Positions 21,299-35,098 are shown, counted from the first letter of the stretch. The stretch: DNA of 64,000 bases from Planococcus citri (GCF_950023065.1 NC_088680.1:43698559-43762558); one strand, 5' to 3'. Numbers and translations: made by a program. Notes: a model not told the origin generated them from the sequence alone.

Positions 21299-24021
21299 TT
21301 AACTGACTGTTTCCAAATTCAAGGAGTTATTTTTGAGTAAATGCTCGAAGTATGAGTTAATTCCTTCCGCTTCATCTATGAAGGAGTCGTCTCCTTCAAA
21401 AAATTTAATATAACCGACTGCATTCATATTCAAGGGGTGTGTTTCATATTTTTGAACGCTGTCGAAAGCGCCTAATTTATTGTTAAGAGCTTCTGTCATA
21501 GGACAAACGTAAGTTAATCCAGTTCTCGGATCATCATTGAATATTTTTTCCCATCCTGTTGGAGCATCGCTTTTGTTGCAAAGTCTATCTGTATCCGGCA
21601 CTGCAGTGGGATCATTATGGAGTATGATGGCGGCGTATGCGTAAATAAATTCGTCGGTGTATTGCCACTTCAAATCGACTCGAACGACTCTGTATATAAT
21701 TCTTGGAATTTCCACAATTCGATCACGTTTCGCATTTGACAAATACATTTTTCTGGTTACATTGGGGAAAGATGATATTTTCATTTTCAACACGCCAGAA
21801 GTACCAAAAACTACATCGCATTTATTGCTACACTACAAAAAAAATAAAAATTGAAAATTAATTTGATTTAAACGTGGCAATAAATTTTTTCAGAGTATCA
21901 CATACAAAAATATTTCAAGTAGGTACATCGGTCAGATCCCATCAGGTCTCCCCTATAGGTCTGATCGTGTCAAATCATCCACCTACAGCTTTAATGACCT
22001 CTAATTTATCCCATATGCGGCCAAGAGGTTCAAAATTTTTCACAATTGTCTTTCATTCAAAGTAAACTTCTTCACTAATTTTTTGTCCAAATCGAAAAAA
22101 TGTTTTGCTCTTTCTTTTTACCTTGTATGTTGCAACTAGGAAGAGGTCGACTTTTTTCAAGTTATTATCCGCGATACTTTTCCAAACTGGAATTACGTTC
22201 ATATGCGAGCAACTGGCTAGCCTGGCTGAGTTCTTGCTGAAAAACCATAGTGGTATGATTTGTGATGGTGTTAAACAGCCGTAAGGTTGACCACATGACA
22301 GATCAGGATTTCCTTCAAATAAAGACGAAGGTGCTAAAACATCTTTCAGCAAATTTTTCTGATTTTTCTGAAATAGAAAGAGAAACCGAATTATGAAAAT
22401 ATTGATTTCTCTTGATGGGTACTGCATATCAATGTTAAGCCCTCTGTTAATACGCATAATAGGTACCTGCCTATACCTTTAAATACACGTTGTCAACATT
22501 TTGCTGATAATTTTCGCATTTATCTTGGAAATTTGATAGTTCGTTATCTTGAGATGAACGTTTCATGTAAGAATCTTTCAAGTGGACTTTTTTCTTATTT
22601 TTACAGCGTTTTATAGACAGTACGTTTATCCAATAAAAAGCCTATAATGAAAATCAGAAAAATTTATAAATATAATGTTTTTTGAATTCATCCGTAGTAA
22701 TGATTCAAATCCACGTCACCAGTGTCCGAGATCCATTCTTGAAATTGAATTTCACATTCATATTGTCTTCATGTCTATCCACAAGTTCAGATGTAGTGAT
22801 AGCTATTGTTCGATTCTCAATTATTTTATGCTTGGGTTTTTTTGTATTCACCTAGAAAATATGAAAACAAATGTTTTTACACCTGAATAGATTGCCCGAA
22901 GGCCACGTTTTCGGTTACTAAAAATATTTTTTCTGTAAGGTAGGTGCGCTCAACAAATAAGCCATCTTAATTTAGAGCAAATTTCGAAGTTACCTAATAT
23001 CCTATGTATTTATGAGAATTTTCATAACCTTTATGAAGTTAACTTCAAACTCTACTATATAGCGGCGTTGTTGACTTTTCCTGAGATCGAATCCCCCCCC
23101 CCCCCCGTTTTCTACTCAATTTAAATCTCTTTTCAAAAAAATAATTCTGCGGGTTCTGGATTTCTGAACTTGATTAGGTACTACCTATTTTGAAAATTTG
23201 CAAAATACCATAATTATGACGTAACGAAAAATAGAATCTCACCGATTTTAAACAATAATACTTGTCTTTTCTATTGGCACTGTACCATTCGTGTGGAATT
23301 TCTCCATCATTATAATAAACCTGAAAAGAAAAATCGAATATTCGTACCATGTTCCAATAGGAATGGATATCATTTCAAGAAATGAATAACACGTTAATTT
23401 ATCAACCTCATATCCGATTTCGTACTGTTTTTCGCATCTATCATAAAGCATGGCAGGTTTGAATGACTTCTCACAAAAATCCGTATCAATATTTTTGAAG
23501 GATCCATTTTTTGCAAAAATCCGTCTTGAGAATACGCTTCGTTGGGTAAGAGAGACATCTTGGTTGAATTGCCTCTCTTGATGGGTAAAAGCAGGGCACG
23601 CGGCTAAATATGTGAAAAGTATCCTATCGCCATCTTTACGACAAACGTCCTCAAGAACAACTGTAATCTTTGTGCTGAAAAGTAAAGCTGTAAAAATTGA
23701 TGCAGTTATGAGAGAAATACATCCTATCGCCATCTTTACGACAAACGTCCTCAAGAACAACTGTAATCTTTGTGCTGAAAAGTAAAGCTGTAAAAATTGA
23801 TGCAGTTATGAGAGAAATACGTGTTTTTTTTTTTGTTTGAGAAACTTTCTGATGATTCTAAAATAATGGAAGTGCTCGTATATAGTGCTTTTTTGGTAAT
23901 TGATATTGTGTCATTGAATTCGTGTCTTAGAATATTATGAATTTATTAATGAATTCTTACCTTTTTTTGATAGTACTCTTACTGAAGAAACGCACAAGAT
24001 GTACAAAATTATTGAATTCAT
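21299..24021 (-). CDS. NUC-C: secreted nuclease-fold protein, type I
   Basis: Exons: 24021-23961, 23687-23407, 23320-23243, 22851-22720, 22641-22477, 22367-22122, 21832-21299. Predicted 498 residues, open throughout. Exon 7 starts CSNKCDVVFG, where A and B have HSHHI, so the junction peptide differs, with two extra cysteines. Exon 5 is 55 codons, longer than in A and B. The acceptor of exon 2 lies inside a perfect 100-bp tandem duplication (23621-23820), so a second identical acceptor and exon start lies 100 bases upstream. Using the proximal one keeps the frame. The active-site run is CGQPYGCLTPSQ. The next exon 5' (signal peptide) is close in sequence to B's. Confidence 0.84.
23621..23820. 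repeat. Perfect 100-bp tandem duplication over the NUC-C exon 2 start
   Basis: 23621-23720 and 23721-23820 are identical. Each unit contains the first 67 bases of exon 2, its AG acceptor and 33 bases of intron 1. No other paralog has it. Either a very recent duplication or an assembly artefact. Confidence 0.95.
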
Positions 24022-24699
24022 GTTTTCGTATCTGAATTATTATACCTATTCTGATTTTTAAAAATATCTACAAATGAATTTAAATTAAGATTCCAAAGTA
24101 ATCAAGAATTCAAGACTTCTAGCACAAGAAATTGAAAATTATGTATGCTTCATCTTCGTATCTAATCATCAATTTAGAATGTGGTTTCTATCAAGTATTG
24201 CTTAACTGTTGGTTTTATGGTCGAAAGTTGTAAACAAATATTCTCCAATGTTTGTTGAATTTAAAAATTTTTGTTACTCTATAGAAAAAACGTGACTGTT
24301 CAGTAGAACCTCAAAAAGAGTCTTGGATTTTGACAGAAACAGTGTAATACATGAAAATATAGATCGACGCAGAATCTCAAATACTTTCGTTCAGGACAGG
24401 ACCATTTTTTCGAAAACAGGTTATGATCGAAACGAAAAAAACACGATTTTTTTGAAAGAAAACTTCCAATTCAAAATGAAGGTATCTGCTGGATTTGGTC
24501 AGAATTGAAAAATCGTTTAAACTACCTCCGAAGTCATGGGAAGCGAAATGAACCCTTAAATTGACATTTTACAAGTAGTTATTCTCATTGGAAAAAAGTT
24601 CAAAAAATGCTGCTTTTCAACAAGTTTCTATTTCACTTGCAAATATTCAGCAACCAAGTATGGGTGAATTACACTTCATCTATGTAGGTATACTCGTAG
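24022..24699. other. C-D spacer
   Basis: No gene. Shorter paralog of the A-B and B-C spacers. It contains the 'gatcgacgcagaatctc' block at about 24362 with an uninterrupted TA before it. Confidence 0.65.
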
Positions 24700-27173
24700 T
24701 TAGTCGACTCCTTTTGTACAATTAACATAACTGACTGTATCCAAATTCGAAGAGTCATTTCTAAGTAAATACTCGAAGTATGAGTTAATTTTCTCCGCTT
24801 CATTTACGCGGTAGCCGCCTCTTCGAGTATAATTAATATAGCCGACTGCATTCAAATTCAAGGGATGTATTTCATATTTTGGAATACTATCGTAAGCGCC
24901 TGATTTATTGTTAAGAGCTTCTGTCATCGGACAAACGTAAGTTAATCCAGTTCTCGGATCATCGTTGATTATTTTTTGCCATCCTGTTGGAGCATCGCTT
25001 TTGTTGCAAAGTCTATCTGTATCTGGCACTGCAGTGGGATCATTATGGATTATGATGACAGCGTATGCGTAAATATATTCATCAGGATATTGCCACTTCA
25101 AGTCGACTCGAACGACTCTGTATATAATTTTTGGAATTGCCGCCATTCGATCGCCTTTAGCAGTTGATAAATACATTTCTTGGGTTTCATTAGAAGCAGA
25201 TGATGTTTTCATTTCCAGCACGCCAGAAGTACCAAAAACTACGTCGCATTTGATGCTCTAAAAAAATAAAATAAATTTGATTTAATTATGGAAATAAATG
25301 TTTCTATAGAATATCACATGCAGGAATATTTCAAGAATGCAAATTAAAACGATTGGATCTGATCTGATCAAATTGTATCCTGATTTGAAGATCTCTGACT
25401 TGGACCTCCAAGAGGCCAATAAGTTCAAATTTTTCACACAGGTCTTTCATTCAAAGTAAACTTCATCACCTAATTCTCGTCTAAATCGAATTTTTTCGCT
25501 CTTTCTTTTTACCTTGTACGTTGCAACTATGAAAAGGTCGACTTTTTTCAAGTTATTATCCGCAATACTTTTCCAAACTGGAATTAAGTTCATATGCGAG
25601 CAACTGGCTAGCCTGGCTGAGTTCTTGCTGAAAAACCATAGTGGTATGATTTGTGATGGTGTTAGACAGCCATAAGGTTGACCACATGACAGATCAGCAT
25701 TTCCTTCAAATAAAGACGGCGGTACTAAAATATCTTTCAACAATTTTTTCTGATTTTTCTGAAATAAAAACCTAATTAATAAAATATTGATTTTTCTTGA
25801 TACCCGTCAAAATGAAGCCCTCTAATCTAATAGGTACCTTCAAATACAGGTCGTCATCATTTAGCTGATAATTTTCGCATTTATCTTGCAGATTTGTAAA
25901 TTTGTTGTATCCTTCTAAACTACTTTGTCTGTAATATTCAAAGTTGACTCGTTTATTGGGTTTGGATCGTCTTACAGATAACACCTTTATCCAATAAAAA
26001 ACCTACAAAAACATCAAAAAAATGTATCAATGTTGATTGTTGTTGTTTGAATTAAATTTATCCGTGGTAATAATTCAAATCCTCGTCACCAATGTCCGAG
26101 ATCCATTCATGAAATGGAATTTCACGTTCATATCGTCGTCATGTCTATCCTTAAATTCGGATGTAGTAGTGGTGTTAGCTATTGTTCGATTCTCAACTTT
26201 ATTTTTGTGCTTTTTTGTGTTCACCTGCGTAAAAATGATAAGCACGAATGTTTTTACTTCAGGATGGTTTATCTGAAGACAATCATCTCGGTTGCTATAA
26301 ATACAAAGTAAGGTCATCTTAATCCGTAGAAAATTTTCAAAAATCTCACGAGGTAACTTCAAACCGTATACTTTACAGTCGTATTGTTGATTTTTCTACT
26401 AAATCAACTTTCACTTTCCCTAATTGAAATCTCTTTGAAAAAAATAACCTTTGCAGATTCTTAATTTTGAAACTTGATTATTCTAAATTAAAAATTTTCA
26501 AGTTCCCATAAGAATGTAATGAAGAATTTCATCTCACCGATATCAAACAATAATACGTGTCTTTCATACAGGTACTGTACCATTTTTGTGAAATTTCTCC
26601 ATCATTAAAATAAAGCTGAAAAGAAAGATCAAATGCAATGTTTCAATAGGAAATATAGGTGATCATTTCAAGAATTGAATAGCGCGTTAATTATCAACCT
26701 CGTATCCAATTTCGTACTGTTTTTCACATTTATCATAAAGCATTACTGGCTTGAATGGCTCTTCACAAAAATCCAAAACAGTATTTTTAGGGGATTCATT
26801 TTTTGCAAAAATTAACCGTGAGAATATGCTTTGTTGTGTAAGAGAGACATCCTTGTTGAATTGCTTCTCTTGATGGGTAAAAGCAGGACACGCAGCTAAA
26901 TATGGTAATATCCCATCGTCATTTTCATGACAAAAGTCTTCAAGAGTTTCATTATCTGTGTTGAAAAGTAAAGCTGTAAGTAAAAATTAAAGCAGCTATG
27001 AGAGATGGAAGCTTGTATTGTATGTACATATTATACACATAGTTAGAGTTAATAAATATTGTGTATGGTATGATATTTTATAATTAATATTCATCAATGA
27101 ACTCTTTACCTTTTTTTGATATTACTTTCACTGAAGAAAGGCACAAAATGTATACAATGATTACTACATTCAT
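24700..27173 (-). CDS. NUC-D: secreted nuclease-fold protein, type I
   Basis: Exons: 27173-27110, 26973-26699, 26615-26538, 26222-26088, 26002-25838, 25758-25513, 25257-24700. Predicted 506 residues, the longest of the family. Exon 1 has one codon more than usual (64 bases; MNVVIIVYILCLSS..). Exon 2 has no internal ATG but is open end to end and carries LAACPAFTHQEKQF and LDFCEEPFKP. Exon 6 reads CGQPYGCLTPSQ, as in A-C. It is the type I copy that borders type II, and its exon 3 (26 codons) still follows the type I pattern. Confidence 0.83.
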
Positions 27174-27740
27174 TTTTTCTTGGTTGAATTATGTACGTAT
27201 AGGTAGAGGCACATATTCTGATCAAAACAAATCGTCTACATATTGATACCCACGATTGCGATATAATATGTATGTGTATTTAGATTTTATTCAACTTCCT
27301 TGATTTCATTCGAAAGCTGTCTTAAGTCGATATAGGCTATCATGAAACATTTATATTGAAAATATTTTACTTTATAGATAGATAGGTAAGTACGTGTGGT
27401 AAAAATTGATTCAGAAAGGGCTCATTTCATTTGAAGTACCTACATAAGTGATCCAGGAAAATCAAAGTTGATAGAGTAATAACATGATAATCGTTAATGA
27501 TATAGGTAGGTATATCCCTGAATACTAACGTAATTGAGAAGGATGGCGTTAAAATTTTTCTCATCGGAAGAAAGATTGAAACCAGTAAGTAGACATTTTT
27601 TAAGATTGGAAAAGCAGCCACACGTGTATCTCCTTCTTCAACCCCACATCAAGTGAAATGAATATGTACAACCCTCCAATAAGATTGTTAGAATGTCAAA
27701 TCAAATCATACGTTTAGAAACTACGAGTATATTTATTACA
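27174..27740. other. D-E spacer
   Basis: No gene. From about 27436 rightwards it is nearly the same as 34784-35098. That point is the left edge of the duplicated two-gene unit. Confidence 0.7.
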
Positions 27741-30358
27741 CTAGGGGTAGGGGTAGCGTTTCAACTTTAATCTCTCAAAGATTGACTCGACAACTTTCTG
27801 TTTATAATCAGTATCCACCTCTCCAGAACAACATTCACGAGGAACTGCAGCCAAATGTAGTCCATCTATGTTGTTATAATTAACGCTCAATTTTATTTCA
27901 AGTTTCGGTGTCATAGGACAAACGTAAGTTAATCCAGTCTTTGGATCATCGTTGGTTATTTTTTCCCATCCTGATAGAGTATCGTCTTTGTCGCAAAGTC
28001 TGTCAGCGTCTTGGACAGCGCTAGGATCATTATGGATTACGATTACTGCGATGGATTTTCTATTCCACGCTTCGAATTTGATAATTCGGTAAATTATTTT
28101 CGGAATCTCCACGACACGATCGCGTTTAGCATCCGATAAATACATTTTCCGAGAGCCGCCAGCTACCATCATTTTCAATACTCCATATACGCCGAAAAGA
28201 ACTTCGCGTTTGTTATAAACTAGTTTCTACAAATGGATAAAATATCATTTGTGAGCATTTATTCATCATTAAACTATTCATCCGCGATGTTTTACCTTAA
28301 TAATTGTAGCTACGAAAAGATCGACTGCTCTCAAATTTCCATCAGCGATGCTTTTCCAAACTGGGATCAAGTTGATATGCGAGCAACTGGCAAGCCTGGC
28401 TGAGCTGGAGTCAAAATACCATAATGGAAGTATCTGCGACGGTGTTAAACATCCGTAAGGGTGTCCACATGACAGATCAGGTTTTCCTCGTAATAAGGAC
28501 GGAGGTACTAGAATGTCTTTCAAACATTTTTTCTGATTTTTCTGAATTACAAACAACATTTGTCAAGATATATAAGGTATTTTCTAATGAAAGAAATGTA
28601 TCATCAGTATTGTCATAGGCATCCCTCATCATCTAACAAAGGAATTACTTCAACTCTTTCTTTGAAAGTTCAATTGGTTCTGCAAAAAACGTGGTTTAAT
28701 GACCCCTACAAGAAGTAGGAAAAGTTTCAAATTCTCAAGTTTAACCATGCTACCATGTGACACTTCAAAGATGGAAAACTGTGAACATTTTTGATATGTT
28801 TCATATGTTTCATTTTTTTGGGTTTGAGTTAACCTACTTCTTTTTTTGTGGGATGTTTATAAATTACAAGATTATTACACCCGTTGAGTGGGGGGGGGGG
28901 GAATTTATATTTGATTTGTGAAGTTGATGTTTCTATTAGGATGATGGATTTTTGAATTTCGGAGAGTTCGTCCGGGATAGTGTGAGGGGTGGGATTCTTT
29001 TATTTGCAGTGAAAGTCTGTATTCTTTCAAGAGAGTGGATGTAGGTAAATTACTTGTCTAATCCGATTCTAAATTCTTAAGCAGATATATAGGTAATCAC
29101 AAAATTATATTGAAGCAGTTTCCTAGTAAGCAGCACATGCACAAGTAGTCAAGTACACATACCTTTGAGTATAAATCTTCATCAGCAAGGGGGTAATTTC
29201 TGCATTCATCTTTTAAATTTACAAGTTTGAAACGATAATCACGATATTCTTCAATAAATAACACGTGTTTATTGTTTTTTGAGCATTTTATAGACAGTAC
29301 ATCTACCCAATAGAAACCCTACAACAGTACCATAAAAAAAAGGAAAAAATTGATTATAAAACATCTCGCAAATAATTGATGTTTTTTAATTTGTTAATTT
29401 GAATAATATAATCAAATTCACTTTACCAGAGTCGGATACCCATTGGTGAAATTGAACGTAATGTCGTAGTCATCTACGTATCTAATTACAAATTCAGATG
29501 TGCCGTTAAATATTGTATGATTCTCAATTTTATACTGAAGGTTTTTTGTATTTACCTGCGTAAAAATGATTATAATTAATAGGCATTAGTTGACGTATTC
29601 GAAATCTAATTTTGAATATAAATTTTCAAATGAAAATGAATTTTTTTCTGTAGTGACATATCGGGGAAAAAACTATTATTACCAAAGTGTTGGTGGGACT
29701 TCCACGAACACAACGCACTGCCTACAAGACCTTCTATCTACTCATTACACACAACAGGGTGTTAAAAAGAACGCATCAGTTTTCGAATACGAATACTAAC
29801 TTATGCCGACCCCTGTATGTTAATATCAGAATTTACTGTTGGCACTCATGTACTTGTACATATTAAAACATAATTTCCCGTTTGAATAAAGAGCTGTAGA
29901 CAAAAAGTCAGCTCCCTTAGAAAGCATCATATTGAAGACTTGGAATTTTCAACTCAATTTTGATGTTCTCAATCATGCGTTATGTAAAAGTTATAAGAAA
30001 TAGCATCTCACCGTTTTATAATAACGTCCATCGGAAACCCAAATTTCGGTCTCGTTTTTAAAAAAATACATCTGAAAGAATACAGTATTTCAATGAAAAT
30101 CCAGCTAAATATTTGTATTCATTATCAGATAATTGTTTACATGTATCCTTGTGCCAAGCGTCTTCAAGGGTCTTAGTCCGCAAATTGAAAAGTAAAGCTG
30201 TAAAAATAAATATGAGCGAGTCTCAAACTGAGATGATCTGATGAATAGCCTACTACTGGATTTGTTGAAATCGTTTATTTATCAATCAAATCGTCACCTT
30301 GTTTTGATCGCACTTCGGTTACGAAAATACACAAAATAGAGAAAATCAGTGAATTCAT
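27741..30358 (-). pseudogene. NUC-E: type II alpha copy with a broken exon 2
   Basis: Surviving exons: 30358-30298 (signal peptide MNSLIFSILCIFVTEVRSKQ), exon 2 remnant 30197-30101, 30071-30012, 29555-29427, 29318-29163, 28541-28296, 28226-27741. Compared with NUC-G, about 240 bases are gone. They include the exon 2 region encoding CPASS..DFCEKS..IGYE, the exon 2 donor and much of intron 2. Reading on from the remnant meets a stop in the old exon 3, and skipping exon 2 breaks the frame. Exons 3-7 are still open, with CGHPYGCLTPSQ in exon 6. An AATAAA lies 3 bases after the stop codon. Most likely a recent pseudogene. Confidence 0.8.
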
Positions 30359-31685
30359 TTTTTCAAAGATGAATCATTTACACTTAGTTGAAAACCGTAC
30401 AAGAATACGTACAAACTTCCACAATTTGGCTTTACATATTTACTAAATTAATTTTTAAATCTAGTTTCTGGTTACTTCCTACTCGGCTACTTTTAATTTA
30501 AAGTCTATCTGAAAAAGTAATTACCGAATATTAGCATTGAAAATGATTCGCCTAATGTACGACATGTGATTCAAAAAATCCAATAAACCCCAAGCTAAAC
30601 AAATATGCTTACATGTTAATGAGATTGCGAAATTCGGTTTTCATTTCTTTCTCTCTCTTTTTTTTTAACCCGATATCGATACCTATTACCATCTTTATCG
30701 GGGATTACGAAACGTGAATATTGAAAATGATTCGCTTCATTTGAGGTAAATGATGCAATGCAGAAAAATTAAAATGATATTGTAAAGGACAAACTTGATT
30801 AAAAATAGTAGCTCTGAAAGTAAAATAAATAGATTGGTTCTGATACTTAGTTATTTTTTAAGACTGGAAAAAGTTGGGATAAAGTAATAATCAATAAGAT
30901 ATTTACACGAGAACTACATATTACATTTCAGCAACTGTGATTGCCCTGAATTTTGGCTCGCTGAAAGAACACGTCACTTCAACCTCAGAATCGAATTTCC
31001 CAGCTGCTGAAGTTGGTTCTTTAAATTTTGTCGAATTTTTTAAAAAGTCAAAAATGTCCTATGCCTACAGGTCAAAAAAATACTTACAAAATTACGAAAA
31101 AAGTACGTAATTCGGAAATGATCTTGAAAAGTAGATGAAACCCTCCAAAATTATTAAAAATACCTACCTGCACGAAATTTGTTCTGTGTGAAGTGAAAGA
31201 AATTAACATTTTATTTTCTAATTATGTGAAGAAAGATTGAAATTCAAATAAATTGAAGAAAAAAAGATTTTTTGTTCTCACAAAACTGTGAATTTTCAAT
31301 TGCTTTCGCCTAAATTGACTCGAGCAAAAATCAAGAATTTTCCGAGAATTGACCTGCAAAATGTTTTTTACTACCTACCTTTTTTTTTGAATTCAGTCTT
31401 CAAGGTCGAAAATTGAAGAAAAGCGTAAAACAAAACTATGATTGAAAAAATTGCGAATTTTTTATTTTAAATTTCACGTGGCACTAAAACGTTTCTCTTA
31501 AGAGGAAACTAAATTGATTAGAATAGAATTTTTAAAAGTTGGAAAATATATTCAATCTTATGTAGGTAATTAGACACCTTCTCTTATAACTGTCAAAAAA
31601 AGTGAAAATCTTAAACCTAACTAAGAAAAAGAATAGAATAGGTAAATATAAAAATAAGACCAAAGATTTTTATCGGGTTTTTATT
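30359..31685. other. E-F spacer
   Basis: No gene. It starts with the conserved upstream block of type II genes (about 30403-30430). The remainder matches the G-H spacer, apart from the 152-bp insertion found only there. Confidence 0.65.
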
Positions 31686-34307
31686 TCACTTGGGATACTC
31701 TTTTAAAAATTTGTCAAAGATATAATTGATAGATTCGTGTTGATCCTCCATAAAGCACTGAATAGAAGAATACGAATCCTGGGGAACTTCGGCCAAATTC
31801 AGTTTATTTATGCTGCAACAATTGACGTCTAATTTTTTTTCAATATCTGTGGTCATCGCACAAACGTAAGTTAATCCAGTTTTTGGATCATCGTTGATTA
31901 TTTTATCCCACGTGTGAATAAGAGTATCGTTTTTGTCGCAAAGTCTGTCAGTATCTCGGACACCGCTAGGATCATTATGGATTACGATTACTGCAATATG
32001 ATTACTATATGTTTCTAACCCGACGATTCTAATAATTCGATAAATTATTTTTGGAATTTCCTCGACACGATCGCGTTTGGTATCTGATAAATACATTTTT
32101 CGGGAGCCGCCCGGTACCATCATTTTCAATACTCCATTTACACCGAAAGTGACTTCGTGAACAATTAAATCCTGCAAATGAAAAAACCAGATGTAGGTAA
32201 GTGTTCATTCACCACTGAACATTATTCCATCTAGGTCTTTTAGGTACCTACCTGAAAAATTGCAGCTACGAAAAGATCGACTCTTCTCAAATTTCCATCT
32301 GCGATGCTTTTCCAAACGGGTATTACGTTTGAATACGAACAACTGGCAAGCTTGGCTGAGCTTGAGGCAAAATACCACAGTGGAATTATCTGCGATGGTG
32401 TTAAACATCCGTAAGATTGCCCGCATGACAGATCAGGGTTTCCTTTAAGCGAGGACGACGGTACTAAAATGTTTTTCAAACGCTTTTTCTGATTTTTCTA
32501 AAGTATGAAAGACATTATCAAAGTATTAAGTACCTATACTTTCTGATGGAAAAAAATGTACATTGTTGGTAGCAGCTTCGATATAATCATTTCTCTCGTC
32601 ATTCAACAAGGAAAGTAAACCACTTCAATTCTCCGCGTTGAATTTGAAATAACACCAGAAATGAATGATTTCTTCATACTTAGTTTTTAATTGATGATAG
32701 GTGAGAATAGACATTGAATTGGTAGTTACTGCAAATGATCAGTTTTTTCTTCTTCAAATTTTCAAGTTGAGCAGAATTTCAGAAAATCATTTTTTTAAAG
32801 TTTGACCTAATCTTAACACTTCATTGATTTTTTTTCCCAGCTCTGATAAACCATACTGAATAAATTGATTGGAGTAGTTTCTTATGTTGTAAGCATCACA
32901 AGTACATACCTTTGAGTACAATTCTTCATCAGCAGGTCGGTAATTTTTGCATTCATCGTTCAAATTTTCAAACTTTTCGACATTGTAATATCCCAATTTC
33001 ACATGCTTGTTGTGTTTTGAGCATTTTATAGACAGTATATTTATCCAAGAAAAACTCTACAACAATGCAGATCAAGAATCAAAAAATTACATATTTGTAT
33101 ATTTTATTACTTCAAGTACGTGGGGTACCTAATAATCAAATCCACATTACCAGAGTGGGATATCCATTGGTGAAATTGAACATAATGTGGTTCCAATCTT
33201 CGTACCTAATAGTAAATTCAGAGGTACCATTGAATATTGTTTGATTCTCAATTTCATACGGGAGCTTTTTTGTGTTTACCTGCGTGAAAACTCGTTACAG
33301 TTGAAGCATTCAAAATAGAATTTAGAAATTTAGAATCTAAATAATGTAAGTATGTTAATATCGAAATATGGTGAAACATTTTCCACCATTTTGAGGAACA
33401 GCTTGTAGCAAAGCCACGGGAACGGTTTCGATATTGGAAAAAAATCAGATCTTTCAAAAAGTGTCATCCATCCGGTTTTTTTTTTTTTTTTTTTTCGTTC
33501 TAAACTCAAGTTAGAAGATCGAATGTAAGAATAGTACAAGATATGGTGTCTCACCGTTTTATAATAATGATAATCATGTTTTGTGTTGTACCGACGTTCG
33601 GTCTCGTTTATAAAAACATACAGCTGAAAAAATGCAGTAATATTTCAGTGAGATGAGAATATAACTTAAAAGTAAGAGGAGTAGGTAAAAAACGCATGAA
33701 TAATCAACCTCATATCCTATTTTATGCTCTCCCGTAAGTGAGTCATAAATCATCGCGGGTTCGTGCGACTTCTCACAAAAATCAATATCACTCTCCGTCA
33801 GGGATTGATTTCTCAGAAAAATTGACCTCGAGAATACGCTTTGTTTGGACAACGAGACATCTTTGTTGAATTGCTGCTCTAGAGGGCTGGAAGCAGGGCA
33901 CGCGGCTAAATATTTCTTAGGTCTGATAAAAGTATTGTTGTGCCAAACGTCTTCAATGCCTCCTTGATAGTATTCATTGTTGACATCAAGAAGTAAAGCT
34001 GTAAAAATGAAGGCGAATGTGAAAAAATGAATATAATAATAATTTCTTTTATTAGAATTAATTTAATTAAATTATTAAATTTTATATATTTAAATTATAT
34101 AATTTTTTTAAATTGATTGGAAATTTATTTTTTTAGATTTTTTTTTAAGTTAATTTGAACGAATCTCGAAATTTTGAGGAAGGTTGCCGAATTGTTTGAA
34201 ATCATACGATGGAATTTCCTCATTTATCAATGAAGTTCTTAGTCACCTCTTTTTGATCGCACTTCGGTTACAAAAAAACACACAATTGAGAAAATTAGCT
34301 GATTCAT
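31686..34307 (-). CDS. NUC-F: secreted nuclease-fold protein, type II beta
   Basis: Exons: 34307-34247, 33998-33709, 33623-33555, 33279-33151, 33056-32910, 32497-32252, 32171-31686. Predicted 475 residues, open throughout. The signal peptide is MNQLIFSIVCFFVTEVRSKR. Beta-type marks in exon 7 are TLIHTWDKIINDDPKTGLTYVC and the DIEKKLDV tail (alpha copies have SGWEKI and LEIKL). Exon 6 reads CGQSYGCLTPSQ and ends at CAG followed by GTAGGT, a shifted spelling of the usual AAG donor. The stop TGA is followed directly by AATAAA, so the 3' UTR is likely short. Confidence 0.84.
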
Positions 34308-35098
34308 CTTTTCGAAGATGAATCATTTACCTATCCAGTAAAACTTCAAACCGTACACATTGCTACACAAATACCGTATAAACTTCGACAAATTGGCTAC
34401 ATGTTCAATAATATTACTTCTAAACATTCTAGTTTCTATTTCACTTCCTTCTCGGCTCATTTTGATTTAGAGGCAATTTGAGAGGTACCTATCATCGAAT
34501 ATTTGTAAGTACACGGTTCGCTTAATCTGCAACATGTGATCTGAGAAATTCAATAAACTCCAAGTTGGTCTGATTGCTTACATTTCAACGAGATTGCGAA
34601 ATGTAGCTTTTAATTTTCTTTTTTTTTTAATTTAAAAGTTATCTTCAGTGGGTATCATAAAACGTGAATACCTATTCAGAATAATTCGCTTGATTTGAAG
34701 CAAATGATCCAGAAAAACCGAAATGAAAACCGAAGTTGGTAAAAATGAGTGGCACTGAAATTTTTCTTTAAAGGAGGAAGGTACCTACATAAGTGATCCA
34801 GGAAAATCAAAGTTAATAGAGTAATAACATGATAATCATTAATAATATAGGTAGGTAACTAGGTATATCACTGAATACTATCGTAATTGAGAAGGGTGGC
34901 GTTAAAATTTTTCTCCTCGGGAGAAAGATCGAAACCCAGTAGACATTTTTTAAGATTGGAAATGCAGCCACACGTGTATCTCCTTCTTCAACCCCACATC
35001 AAGTAAAATGAATATGTATGTACAACCCTCCAATAAGATTGTTAGAATGTCAAATCAAATCATACGTTTAGAAACTACGAGTATTTATTATTATTACA
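34308..35098. other. F-G spacer
   Basis: No gene. The right side is the F upstream region. From 34784 leftwards-transcribed G's 3' flank begins, the junction between the two copies of the E-F unit. Confidence 0.65.
34371..34398 (-). promoter_or_regulatory. Conserved upstream block of type II genes (shown for NUC-F)
   Basis: On the minus strand 'AATTTGTCGAAGTTTATACG' lies about 65-90 bases before the ATG. A close match precedes E, F, G, H, I, J, K and both 5' fragments. It contains a TATA-like TTTATA in F, H, J and the 56-kb fragment. Likely the core promoter. This is inference from conservation and position. Confidence 0.5.

Larger units (their letters stand above)
27436..34782. repeat. Duplicated two-gene unit, copy 1 (NUC-E plus NUC-F)
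   Basis: About 7.35 kb, matched in order and spacing by 34784 to about 42120 (NUC-G plus NUC-H). The match covers 3' flanks, both genes and the spacer between them. Differences include the deletion in NUC-E exon 2 and the short insertion at 38433-38584 in copy 2. Confidence 0.8.

Noticed and set aside
23093..23106. Run of 14 C (and G runs near 28894, 36197, 45237) as a signal
   Set aside because: Homopolymer tracts in introns and spacers. Likely slippage, also a common sequencing error.
29590..29799. 69-codon plus-strand ORF in NUC-E intron
   Set aside because: It lies in an intron of the family on the opposite strand, has no counterpart in NUC-G and no recognisable motif.
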